64,000 nt of DNA from positions 744,001 through 808,000 of the forward strand of contig CANMXN010000001.1 of assembly GCA_947501885.1 (NCBI GenBank). The letters are read 5' to 3'. Position 1 is the stretch's first letter. Every line of letters begins with the position of its first letter. The notes beneath the pieces were generated by a model. It was not told the DNA's origin, did not search any database, and saw only the letters and a list, made by a program, of their open reading frames with translations. Positions 35,619 through 43,905 of this stretch are shown in pieces. A program made the position numbers and the translations under genes. The stretch comes from an uncultured Sphingorhabdus sp. (lineage in GTDB: Bacteria; Pseudomonadota; Alphaproteobacteria; Sphingomonadales; Sphingomonadaceae).

Positions 35619-36710
35619 TTATAATACCCGTATCCATTTTTTAGCACTAGCGCAGACAGGCATTGAATAACGGCTTATGAATTCAAAAACCACTTCGCCA
35701 TCATACCCTTCTAACGTATAGGGATCCCAATAATAGTTGTCTTCCAATCCGCAATCGCGCTGTTTTCTGAGCCAAGAAGAGCTTTCTATCCTAGCACCAT
35801 TAATATTGGATACATAAATATTAGGCAAATATGGTAATGGCTTTAACTCACCATCACTTTTGTCTTTGAATCGCGCTCTCTTGAAATTCCAAGATGTATT
35901 CTCGCTTCTTTCGCCAACATATATTTTATAAAGAGTGTTCAATGCATCGCCGCCACAATTTATTTGAACCAAAATGGTTTTGGAAACGCTGCTACTTTTT
36001 ATAACATCCTTTCTTAAGCGCGAATATGGTTTTCCTTCATCACAAAACACATCACTATGATGGTTTTTACGTATATAATTATCCGTAGGCGTTGGAATTC
36101 TAGTGCTATTTCTCACTACATTAACGGCAACCCGATCAGCACTAACGCCTTGATCCTCTGGTATGAACTTTTTATTCCCTTTTAGTAGGAAGGCTGTATC
36201 AAAACCACGCAACCCTTGTTGCCTATCTAATTCAACCAATGCTGCATAAGAGCCATTCAAAGATACATAGCCGTATAGAGTACCATCATATTTATGCACA
36301 GTTAAAACCCTACCTTTAGCTATCGGTATTATGGACTCCTTCACAATATTTTCATCGCTAATAGCAACCGGTGTATCTCGACCTCTTGAACTAAAATCTT
36401 TTCGTAATTCTAATTCATGAATAGTTTTCCCATCAATTTTTATAATAACAGGTCTGCCTCCACGATAATCAAAATTAGAGAAGCCTATTGTGGTTCGACC
36501 AAAATATGTTCTTGTCACATACATAGTGATGGGATTTTCTAGTTTTTTATCGCCGATTAATGCCACTGAAGTACAGCTCTTATAAGGACCTTGGCTGCAA
36601 CCCGTGATCCAATCACCAGTTTTCTTTATATTATAATCATATGTCTCAGATGCATGCGCATTGTTAAAGACCTGTATTGCCAACATTATAAGGATTAGTT
36701 TTTTTATCAT
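35619..36710 (-). CDS. Secreted protein, possibly DUF1176-related
   Basis: About 363 residues from ATG at 36710 (a GTG three codons upstream is also in frame). A signal peptide (MIKKLILIMLAIQVFNNAHA) precedes a Cys-containing domain. GDWITGCSQGPYKSCTSVAL resembles the DUF1176 opening, and there are further Cys (VFCDEG, INCGGD, RDCGLE, PVCASA), giving an even number for disulfides. The DUF1176 call is by pattern and is not firm. It is probably periplasmic. Base composition looks AT-rich against xerC. It ends 2 bases after convergent xerC stops. Confidence 0.5.
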   Translation of the reverse strand: MIKKLILIMLAIQVFNNAHASETYDYNIKKTGDWITGCSQGPYKSCTSVALIGDKKLENPITMYVTRTYFGRTTIGFSNFDYRGGRPVIIKIDGKTIHELELRKDFSSRGRDTPVAISDENIVKESIIPIAKGRVLTVHKYDGTLYGYVSLNGSYAALVELDRQQGLRGFDTAFLLKGNKKFIPEDQGVSADRVAVNVVRNSTRIPTPTDNYIRKNHHSDVFCDEGKPYSRLRKDVIKSSSVSKTILVQINCGGDALNTLYKIYVGERSENTSWNFKRARFKDKSDGELKPLPYLPNIYVSNINGARIESSSWLRKQRDCGLEDNYYWDPYTLEGYDGEVVFEFISRYSMPVCASAKKWIRVL

Positions 36711-36877
36711 TGTAACCACTCTAAATCATCCAATTATAGTAAATACAAAACTACACTAGCTCTTCATCCCTATAAATCAAACAATTCTAAAAAGCACCTT
36801 TCATTTGAGTTATACCTGCCATCTTGAACACACAGTCGCCATCCTGAATACTCATTACCCTGCACACAATCGTCATG

Positions 36878-37054
36878 CTGAATTTATTTCAGGATAACCC
36901 ATCAGCACTATTGTTATGCTGAAACAAGTTCAGCATGACGCGTTTAAGAGTAAAGTGCAAGGGTAAGAGGAGTAATGAAATCTCAATTGCTCTAGCAACT
37001 ATTCGTCATTCCCGCATATTCTTAATCATTCCCACTCATCCCTCGTCATTCCCG
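36878..37054. repeat. Copy 1 of a 177-bp direct repeat flanking the HNH gene
   Basis: Nearly identical to 38138-38314 (one mismatch, at 37039), exactly 1,260 bases away. It contains a palindrome: ATGCTGAA at 36916-36923 pairs with TTCAGCAT at 36929-36936. The remaining ~150 bases before it (36720-36870) contain shorter related motifs (CATCCTGAA, GTCATGCTG) and no gene I can support. Confidence 0.9.
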
Positions 37055-37067
37055 CGCAGGCGGGAAT
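37048..37067. repeat. Palindromic REP-like element (copy 1 tip)
   Basis: ATTCCCGC, loop GCAG, GCGGGAAT. This GTCATTCCCGC...GCGGGAATCC type of hairpin is a common dispersed repeat in proteobacterial genomes. A second copy is at 37891-37910 with loop GTAG and a third, altered, at 38308-38327. Confidence 0.75.
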
Positions 37068-37162
37068 CCAGTATCAAAAATATAGATTGCTCCGTTACGC
37101 TTGCAATGATGATGGTATTTTTACTTACTCCCTACTTTTTCTATATTGATGACGAAATACCT

Positions 37163-37831
37163 TTACAGTAATCTCTCTAACCCATCCCAATCAGATGTCA
37201 TTATTTCCTTTTGACGCGGATCGATCAGTCCTAATTGCTCTAATGTCCAATTCTCTTTCCCACAATTACAAGGCGCACAGCTTGGCGCAAGATTTACGAT
37301 ATCATTATTCCCACCTCTGGAGTGCGGGATAATATGGTCAAATTCATTATCCATCGCCATGAAAGCAACATGCTTTTCATCATTCGTTCTGCCCCAACGC
37401 AATGCTTCGGGATAGGCTTGTAATAATTGGCGACGCGCAGTCCTATTAATCAACCCAATACCGCAATAGGCGCAGTGCCAACCAAATTTCTTGATAAGCC
37501 TCTCAGCAATTTGTTTTGAAGGTTGCCTTGATCTAACTCTTTTATCCTTGGGCAGACTAGGTTGAAGATTAAAAACATCTCTAATCCGCAAATAATGAAC
37601 TTTCTCAGGATATTTAACTTTATTCCCCCATAGAGATTCAACCCAATCTCTTATAATCGGAATATCTGCCGCTTTTATCGCTATAACAGCCTTTTTACCA
37701 TCGCCAGCCAAATGCGCATCTGCTGCTTCCCCCAGCAAATGCTGTGCTTCATATATCTCAGCTATTGGCTCTCTTAGGCAGGGCCTTAATGCTAAATATT
37801 CTTCGGAATTGGGTGAAGGATATTCATTCAT
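37163..37831 (-). CDS. HNH endonuclease
   Basis: About 222 residues from the ATG at 37829-37831. A short helical N-terminal region is followed by an HNH fold: CAYCG (first Cys pair), EFDHIIPHSRGGNNDIVNLAPSCAPCN with the DH...H/N catalytic core and second Cys pair. Zinc-binding HNH domains occur in restriction enzymes, homing nucleases and phage proteins; there is no methyltransferase or other partner nearby. The gene lies between two 177-bp direct repeats and among REP-like palindromes, like a small mobile or passenger unit. The GC-poor flanks differ from the neighbouring core genes. Confidence 0.85.
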   Translation of the reverse strand: MNEYPSPNSEEYLALRPCLREPIAEIYEAQHLLGEAADAHLAGDGKKAVIAIKAADIPIIRDWVESLWGNKVKYPEKVHYLRIRDVFNLQPSLPKDKRVRSRQPSKQIAERLIKKFGWHCAYCGIGLINRTARRQLLQAYPEALRWGRTNDEKHVAFMAMDNEFDHIIPHSRGGNNDIVNLAPSCAPCNCGKENWTLEQLGLIDPRQKEIMTSDWDGLERLL

Positions 37832-37890
37832 AACTCTCTCTTTCACTTCTCACTTACTTCGCAATAGTTCGTTCTCACATAGCCAACGCC

Positions 37891-38008
37891 ATTCCCGCGT
37901 AGGCGGGAATCCTGCCCCACAAACCGCCTCATGATGGATACCTATTTTCATAGGAATGACGATAAAATTACGGACTCACTCACCTCCCAACATTGGGTTT
38001 AATTCCCA
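37891..38008. repeat. Diverged duplicate unit A
   Basis: A ~118-base unit starting with palindrome ATTCCCGC GTAG GCGGGAAT and containing an ATGGATNCC-type stretch, GGAATGACGATAAA and CTCCCAACATTGGGTTTAATTCCCA. It aligns colinearly with 38308-38426, only loosely (clearly related, many substitutions). No gene lies in this 600-base gap between the HNH gene and the phosphatase-like gene. Confidence 0.7.
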
Positions 38009-38137
38009 ATGAACCTTGGCATCACCATCTTCATGCAAGGTAACCAATTCGTCACACTTAACACCATCATCATCACCGTGAACACCACCATTATACCCTG
38101 AACACAGTCGTCATCCTGAAACACAATCATCGTCATC

Positions 38138-38314
38138 CTGAATTTATTTCAGGATAACCCATCAGCACTATTGTTATGCTGAAACAAGTTCAGCATGACG
38201 CGTTTAAGAGTAAAGTGCAAGGGTAAGAGGAGTAATGAAATCTCAATTGCTCTAGCAACTATTCGTCATTCCCGCATATTCTTAATCATTCCCACTCACC
38301 CCTCGTCATTCCCG
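38138..38314. repeat. Copy 2 of the 177-bp direct repeat flanking the HNH gene
   Basis: Copy of 36878-37054 with one mismatch (T at 37039 versus C at 38299). The two copies are in direct orientation, 1,260 bases apart, with the HNH gene between them. Confidence 0.9.
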
Positions 38315-38426
38315 TAAAAACGGGAATCCAGCATCTAAAAATGCTCCATTATGGATTTCCATTTTCTTGGGAATGGTGATAAAGTTAGAGGCTTCCTCGT
38401 CTCCCAAACATTGGATTTAATTCCCA
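38308..38426. repeat. Diverged duplicate unit B with altered palindrome tip
   Basis: Colinear with 37891-38008. The palindrome is ATTCCCGT, loop AAAA, ACGGGAAT: compared with copy 1 at 37048 the stem base C-G is T-A instead, so base pairing is kept although both strands changed. Confidence 0.7.
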
Positions 38427-38450
38427 CGCTAATTCTTAGAAGATGATCTA

Positions 38451-38777
38451 TTAGACCATCGGCAGATAAGGCTTCATTTTAGTTTCAAGCAACTCGACAA
38501 GCCTTGGGTCCATAAACTTGTATCTATCAGGAATATCGAGGCAGATAATTCGTTTTGATCTAAGCGATGTTTGATATTTTCTTTGTATTTTTTGGCGATG
38601 TGTCTTTTCCATTACAAATATGATGTCGGACCATTCAATCAATTCTCTGCTGAGCGGGTTTTCAGCATCATTATTTGTGCCTGCGGAATCAACCTCTATA
38701 TTATTTCGGGCCGAGAATATCTGCTCTGCGGTCGGGCTTCTCCACTTATTTTGGCTACAGACGAAAAGGATATTCAC
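38451..38777 (-). CDS. Low-molecular-weight phosphatase-like protein (COG4551 type)
   Basis: 108 residues, starting at a GTG. The N-terminal phosphatase loop CSQNKWRS (C7, R13) fits C-x5-R, and a DP in FMDPRLV near residue 89 takes the place of the general acid loop. Small stand-alone proteins of this type are predicted protein tyrosine phosphatases; no substrate is known. It starts 3 bases after the glmU stop, so translation is probably coupled to glmU. Confidence 0.75.
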   Translation of the reverse strand: MNILFVCSQNKWRSPTAEQIFSARNNIEVDSAGTNNDAENPLSRELIEWSDIIFVMEKTHRQKIQRKYQTSLRSKRIICLDIPDRYKFMDPRLVELLETKMKPYLPMV

Positions 38778-38780
38778 CGC

Positions 38781-40136
38781 TCACTTACTCGCCTTTTTCT
38801 TTTTCATCGTGTCATGAAATCTATCGGCCCAGCCTGGCTTTGCCGATTGTTCAGAGCGCACCAAGCGCAATTCACCATCCATCACATCGCTAGTAACCGT
38901 TGCCCCTGCGCCAACAATAGCATCTTGGCCAATGGTCACTGGCGCTACCAATGCGCTATTGCTACCAATGAATGCGCCCTCGCCAATCACGGTTTGATAT
39001 TTGAAATAGCCATCGTAATTACAGGTAATCGTGCCAGCGCCAATATTGGCATTCGCGCCTACGGTAGCATCACCAAGATATGTGAGATGGCTGGCTTTCG
39101 CGCCTTTACCCAAGGTTGCTTTTTTCATCTCAACAAAATTACCGATTTTGCTATTTTCTTGCAGCACGGCTCCAGGACGCAGCCGCGCAAACGGCCCAAC
39201 CTCAACACCGCTAGCAAGGCTCGCGCCCTCAATATGACTGTTGGCCTTAATCTTCACATGGTTGGACACCACCACTTTTGGGCCAAAAAACACATTAGGT
39301 TCAATCACCACATCGCGGCCTATTTGCGTGTCGGCGCTAAAATATACCGTATCAGGCGCGATCAATGTTACGCCACCAGCCATCGCTTGTTCGCGGCGAC
39401 GTGCCTGCCAATCCGCTTCTACTTGAGCAAGTTCGGCTCGGCTATTAACACCCGCAACTTCCCATTCAGGACATTCAATCACCGCACAGGGGCGTCCATC
39501 GGCAAGTGCAATCGTCACCATATCGGGCAGATAATATTCGCCTTGCGCATTATCATTACTCACGCGATCTAATAGCGCGAACATATCATTGCTGCGCGCA
39601 AGGATCAGGCCGCTGTTACACAAATCGACGGCGCGTTCCGCATCATTGGCATCTTTAAATTCGACCATCTTGCTAATGCTGCCACTATCATCCGCGATAA
39701 TACGGCCATAGGCTTTTGCATCATCGGGGCGGAACCCTAGCACTACACAGGCAATATTTTCATCGGCATGCAATGTATCGCGCATCGCATCAATGGTTGC
39801 GCTTTGTACCATTGGCACATCACCAAAAGCCGCCAAAATATCACCGCTAAAATCTGCCAGAGCATCGCGCGCTTGCAAAACCGCATGTCCTGTGCCGAGC
39901 TGCTCGCTCTGCACGGCTATAGCGATCGGATAATCAGCCGCTGCTGCTTCCACTTGCTCGCGCTTGGCACCCACCACCAATACGGATTTTTCGGCCCCCG
40001 ATTCCATTACGCTATCAAGTAAATGGTGCAACATTGGCTTTGATGCGATTGGGTGCAGCACTTTATGCGTGTCTGACTTCATCCGTGTACCCTGCCCTGC
40101 GGCCAAGATAATTGCTGAAAATGGGGTGTCGTTCAT
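38781..40136 (-). CDS. glmU: Bifunctional GlmU (UDP-GlcNAc synthesis)
   Basis: 451 residues. The N-terminal uridylyltransferase has LAAGQGTRMKSDTHKVLHPI; the C-terminal left-handed beta-helix acetyltransferase has the hexapeptide repeats and VEMKKATLGKGAKASHLTYLGDATVGANANIGAGTITCNYDG. It makes UDP-GlcNAc from glucosamine-1-phosphate for peptidoglycan and LPS. It is divergent from gph and coupled to the downstream phosphatase-like gene. Confidence 0.97.
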   Translation of the reverse strand: MNDTPFSAIILAAGQGTRMKSDTHKVLHPIASKPMLHHLLDSVMESGAEKSVLVVGAKREQVEAAAADYPIAIAVQSEQLGTGHAVLQARDALADFSGDILAAFGDVPMVQSATIDAMRDTLHADENIACVVLGFRPDDAKAYGRIIADDSGSISKMVEFKDANDAERAVDLCNSGLILARSNDMFALLDRVSNDNAQGEYYLPDMVTIALADGRPCAVIECPEWEVAGVNSRAELAQVEADWQARRREQAMAGGVTLIAPDTVYFSADTQIGRDVVIEPNVFFGPKVVVSNHVKIKANSHIEGASLASGVEVGPFARLRPGAVLQENSKIGNFVEMKKATLGKGAKASHLTYLGDATVGANANIGAGTITCNYDGYFKYQTVIGEGAFIGSNSALVAPVTIGQDAIVGAGATVTSDVMDGELRLVRSEQSAKPGWADRFHDTMKKKKASK

Positions 40137-40257
40137 AATTTCATCCTAATATCATTCAAAACATCTTTGCCATGATAGGCTTGCATATTCCAGCATGTTT
40201 CGTTCATGAGTAAAAAAATGCTCTTTAATTCATCATTATTTACACTAAGGACGGTGC

Positions 40258-40968
40258 ATGGCAGAAATAAATTTCGATATTATCGGTTTTGATCTTGATG
40301 GGACATTGCTCGATACTAGCGGCGAATTAACCGCATCGACAAACCATGCACTTGATGCTGCTGGCTTGCCACCATTATCGCGCGATGAAGTCATTTCTAT
40401 GATCGGACTTGGTGCGAAAAATATGCTCGATATGGGGTTAAAGAAAGCATCCCCTGGTTTGAGCGATGCTGAAAATAAAGCACGCTTGAAACAATATTTA
40501 CCCATTTTGATGACCCATTATGAAGAAAATTTGGGTAGTGACTCCCCGCCCTTTGATGGCCTGTTAAAATTTATGGATCAATGCGATGCAGATGGTACCA
40601 TAATGGCCGTTGTTACCAATAAATATGAAGGCTTTGCGCATAAATTACTGCATAATGTCGGACTATTTGATCGTTTTTCCTGTGTGATTGGCAGCGATTC
40701 TCTGGGGCGCGGCAAAGATGGCCGTTATATTGCCAAACCGATGCGCGAGCCGATAGATGAAATGATAAATCGCAGCGGCGGCAAGATTGGCGAAACCCGC
40801 GCTATTTTCATCGGCGATGCTATCTATGATGTGATGGCAGCGCATAATGCGCAAATACCCGCCATCGCCGTGAGTTTTGGATTTTTGCACCAACCTGTTG
40901 AAACATTGGGCGCAGATCATATCATCGATCATTATGATGAACTTTGGCCGCTTCTTAAAACATTATGA
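40258..40968 (+). CDS. gph: HAD family phosphoglycolate phosphatase-like
   Basis: 236 residues. HAD motif I is DLDGTLLDT (residues 11-19), motif II VVTNKYEG, and motif III/IV GRYIAKPMREPI and FIGDAIYDVMAAHNAQIPAIAVSFGF. Phosphoglycolate phosphatase is the usual call in this position and architecture but HAD substrate calls are weak. An AAGGACGG site precedes the ATG. It is convergent with the nucleotidyltransferase gene. Confidence 0.82.
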   Translation: MAEINFDIIGFDLDGTLLDTSGELTASTNHALDAAGLPPLSRDEVISMIGLGAKNMLDMGLKKASPGLSDAENKARLKQYLPILMTHYEENLGSDSPPFDGLLKFMDQCDADGTIMAVVTNKYEGFAHKLLHNVGLFDRFSCVIGSDSLGRGKDGRYIAKPMREPIDEMINRSGGKIGETRAIFIGDAIYDVMAAHNAQIPAIAVSFGFLHQPVETLGADHIIDHYDELWPLLKTL

Positions 40969-40970
40969 AT

Positions 40971-42011
40971 TTAAGTAATTGGTTTATGGCCTTTGCGCCA
41001 TTTGGTAAATAAATGCTTTGTCAACATAAGCGGCGGCATACGCAACCAATGTGAGCGAATGTAAAATCCAAACCTTAGGAACTTGCGTGTTTGTTGACCC
41101 CAACTATTGCGCGCTAATAATCTCTTTTGTATTAATTCGTCAGAAAATTTCCAAAGCATCCACTCGCTCGGAATATTAGTGCCATATAGCGCATTGGCAT
41201 GGCGAGCAGACAAATGTACGGCTTCCCATAGTTCATGCTGTTCAGCACGGTTTTTTAGCCGCGCCCAAAAATCACCTGCTGCGCCAGAAAAGTCACTGAG
41301 CAGACAATGCATATCCCATAAATTACGCAGGCCGCCAGCCAAATCACCATCGGCCATCATATGTGCCGCACAATGACAGATCATATCTTCAGGCATAAAA
41401 ATATAATGCCCGTCTTCAAGTGGAATAGCGTCTGCAATCATCGCCAAAGCATTAGGATTAGGCCTAGCAGTTTTGGGAAGGATCGTATGATGTACATCTA
41501 TCATCTGATCGCGGTCTTTATGGATTAGTGGCGGTAATTCATGCATATGGTCACGGTAATAAGCGTCATCATAATCATCTTCTTTGACCCATTCCCAATC
41601 CGCAGCCAACAGCAGTTCTTCAACCTGCTTTAGCCCACCTTCACTAACCATAATATCCAAATCACCAATATGCCGCCCGTTTGATGCTTCCATGCCCGTA
41701 GCTGCGTAAGCGCTACCTTTCATTAGTACCACCGGTCCGTCATAATTTTGCAAAGCACGGCGCGTACTATCCACTTCCCATAATGAACAACGACGCTGAT
41801 ATTCAGCATCAACTAATGCATCGCGGACAAAATTCTCAATATGCTTGGCATTGCTTTTACCTTGCAATCTATACGCCAAAGTACCTGCTAAGACTTCTGC
41901 TCTCGCCATAGTAATAAGTGCGGTCCAGTCACCATCATTCAAGCGAAGCGCACGTTCTGGTTCGCGCAAACAATCAACAAGCAGCATGGCATCTTTATGA
42001 TAGCTGCTCAT
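40971..42011 (-). CDS. Nucleotidyltransferase family protein (PF14907 type)
   Basis: 346 residues. A nucleotidyltransferase signature is visible: VVLMKGSAYA near 94-103 and GRHIGDLDIMV with the metal-binding D117 and D119. The rest is helical with several His and acidic residues. This family is found with HprK-like kinases and PqqD-like chaperones in several peptide-modification loci, including lasso peptide clusters. Here its start overlaps the HprK-related kinase stop by 4 bases, so the two proteins are probably made in fixed ratio. Activity on a peptide is inferred from neighbours. Confidence 0.85.
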   Translation of the reverse strand: MSSYHKDAMLLVDCLREPERALRLNDGDWTALITMARAEVLAGTLAYRLQGKSNAKHIENFVRDALVDAEYQRRCSLWEVDSTRRALQNYDGPVVLMKGSAYAATGMEASNGRHIGDLDIMVSEGGLKQVEELLLAADWEWVKEDDYDDAYYRDHMHELPPLIHKDRDQMIDVHHTILPKTARPNPNALAMIADAIPLEDGHYIFMPEDMICHCAAHMMADGDLAGGLRNLWDMHCLLSDFSGAAGDFWARLKNRAEQHELWEAVHLSARHANALYGTNIPSEWMLWKFSDELIQKRLLARNSWGQQTRKFLRFGFYIRSHWLRMPPLMLTKHLFTKWRKGHKPIT

Positions 42012-42859
42012 ATTTTACTCCACAATTCATTGACCATAGAAATAGCATCTTCACTATTTTGGTAATCAATGGCGTATACTGGCGTTTCATCAATAAAACG
42101 CGTTAATGTATTGAATCCTACCTCTCCCATAGTAACATAATTTGTTGATGCTTGGGTAAGGCGCATGAAAGCCTCACTGGGTAAAACCTCACGTACTTCA
42201 GTATCATGACCAAAACGTGGAAATAAAAGCATGGCAGGCCGAGCGGATTTTTCCATATTCCTAATAGCATCAATAGGTGGCACCATATGGCGTATATCAC
42301 CTTTTGGGGTTGCCTCTATCAAAGGGCCTAAAACAGCGTTAGGCACTTGTTTTTCCATAGCTGCTATCGCTTGATTTTTTAGACTAATCATACGTGGATA
42401 AGGTACAGCCTCTCCATTATCATGATCAATAAGGGCAAATTCATCACCCATAAACCGCCAACCATTATAGCCTAGTAACGCCGATAATGTAGATTTCCCA
42501 GAACCAGATTCGCCTGTCATGATCAAGGCTTTACCATCTTTTTCAGCACTGCTCGCATGTAATATTAAATGCCTGCGCCAACCCAGTGCCATTTGCAAAT
42601 TAAGTCCCATCTCAGCTGCTAAAAAGGCCTGTTCAAGCGGCAGGGGCAGTGCATCGGGCAGCATATAATCACCCTTAATTTGAACGGATGGTCTTATATA
42701 TCGCCGCCAAGGCTTTGTCGCCTCCATACGGACGGTAAAATCGCTTAATGATGGTTTGGGGTAAGCCGCATATAATTCATCAATAAGCGCAATTGGCTCT
42801 TTCCAATCAGAACCGATACGAAATGATGCAGGACCAACCTTGAGTGTGGTTTCAAACAT
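42008..42859 (-). CDS. HprK-related kinase A
   Basis: 283 residues. The Walker A loop GESGSGKST is at 116-124, with the HPr kinase-like downstream acidic pair in FMGDEFALID (D139, E140). It is similar to the C-terminal catalytic part of HPr kinase but no phosphotransferase HPr is encoded nearby. The TIGRFAM class name HprK-related kinase A fits. Its likely substrate is a Ser/Thr of a small protein; the Tat-signal protein in the same operon is the candidate. It is 33 bases downstream of the PqqD-like gene. Confidence 0.88.
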   Translation of the reverse strand: MFETTLKVGPASFRIGSDWKEPIALIDELYAAYPKPSLSDFTVRMEATKPWRRYIRPSVQIKGDYMLPDALPLPLEQAFLAAEMGLNLQMALGWRRHLILHASSAEKDGKALIMTGESGSGKSTLSALLGYNGWRFMGDEFALIDHDNGEAVPYPRMISLKNQAIAAMEKQVPNAVLGPLIEATPKGDIRHMVPPIDAIRNMEKSARPAMLLFPRFGHDTEVREVLPSEAFMRLTQASTNYVTMGEVGFNTLTRFIDETPVYAIDYQNSEDAISMVNELWSKI

Positions 42860-42892
42860 AAACCTTCACTTCCAAGCTGAATGATAAATATA

Positions 42893-43210
42893 TCATGTCA
42901 GCTTCACTTTTTGTTCTTCATCGCATTTATCAATAATGCCTAAGTCGATAAATTCATCGAGGCGCGCAGTGATAATGTCTGCAAAACTATCATCGCTATC
43001 TTCAAAGACTTTTAGATCATATTGTTTCTGCAATTCGCGCTCAATTTGCTCAACGCTAAGGGCTTGCGAACCCAATGTTTCAATGATTTGCGGAGCAGGT
43101 TCAGCTACAATATGCGTTATACCTGATAATCTATCATATAATAAAGTCATATAATCAAGCGGATGAAGCCTGACATTATTATTATCTTTAATATAATAGA
43201 TAGTCCCCAT
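42893..43210 (-). CDS. HPr-rel-A system PqqD family peptide chaperone
   Basis: 105 residues, the size of PqqD-like recognition domains. The N-terminus is polar; LDYMTLLYDRLSGITHIVAEPAPQIIETLGSQALSVEQIERELQKQYDLK is the PqqD-like wing with the conserved hydrophobic and acidic spacing. In RiPP pathways this fold (RRE) binds the leader of a substrate peptide. Here no classical leader is encoded; the substrate may be the neighbouring Tat-signal protein. It is the second gene of the cluster, 52 bases after the first. Confidence 0.85.
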   Translation of the reverse strand: MGTIYYIKDNNNVRLHPLDYMTLLYDRLSGITHIVAEPAPQIIETLGSQALSVEQIERELQKQYDLKVFEDSDDSFADIITARLDEFIDLGIIDKCDEEQKVKLT

Positions 43211-43262
43211 AAATATGTCTAATAGGAATATTTACAGGGAATAATCAAGGGTTTCTATACAA

Positions 43263-43694
43263 TTAATAACGTCGAGTTTGGATAGATGCAAAGCATGTGA
43301 AACCGCTTTGTCCAGAGCGTAAGCGCTTAATATATTTAACATAAGCACGTGTTTCTTGATAAGTGGTTCCTGGTAGCGTCCGTCCACGCACTGCGTGTCT
43401 CAGATCTTCACCTCTAAACCTACGCCCATAAGGGTTAAATGAACCAGGCGTATTGCGCGGTACTAAGCTTCCATCTGGTGCTACATTTTGGCCTGCACCA
43501 TGAGGACCTGGAATTGGGACAGTACAAGTCAATACTGATGATGAAGTCTGCGCCATTGCGGGACGTACACTGACCGCAGTAGTTGCGGCAACAGCACCCA
43601 TCATCAACATACGCCGGCGATTAGGTTCTGCCCCTGCCTTCATATTATTTTCAATGGAGTCTTGGCTCTCATCAATATTTTTATCTTCGCTCAT
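43263..43694 (-). CDS. Tat-signal small protein, candidate substrate of the kinase cluster
   Basis: 143 residues. An acidic N-terminus is followed by a twin-arginine motif NRRRMLMMGAVAATT (RRR at 26-28), a hydrophobic core, and a likely cleavage AMA|Q after residue 48, so it would be exported folded. The mature part is ~95 residues, polar and Gly/Pro-rich (PIPGPHGAGQ, TPGSFNPYG, RGRTLPGTTYQE) with two Cys (C57, C134) and ends FASIQTRRY. I recognise no enzyme domain. It is the first gene of the cluster, so it is made in the greatest amount. A secretable substrate or carrier is the inference. Confidence 0.75.
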   Translation of the reverse strand: MSEDKNIDESQDSIENNMKAGAEPNRRRMLMMGAVAATTAVSVRPAMAQTSSSVLTCTVPIPGPHGAGQNVAPDGSLVPRNTPGSFNPYGRRFRGEDLRHAVRGRTLPGTTYQETRAYVKYIKRLRSGQSGFTCFASIQTRRY

Positions 43695-43905
43695 ATAATT
43701 CCCAATCTTTACTCACTAGATACTCGATACAAATCACATATACATAATTTAGCGCAATGCCATGTAAAATATACTCACATCGAGAAAAAAGGTCGAAAAA
43801 TATGATTGATATGGGATCATTAGAAAAAAACGTCTATTAACGGGACGAAAAATATAGCAATTATTGACCGAATCGATCAAATCTTATGAAGCCCATTCTC
43901 ACAAT

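Noticed and set aside
36935-37171. A coding frame across the repeat (78 codons)
   Set aside because: It is made of the palindromic repeat itself, has no ribosome site and resembles nothing.
37891-38426. A CRISPR array from spaced palindromes
   Set aside because: Repeat units differ in length and spacing and are diverged; no regular repeat-spacer pattern and no cas gene.
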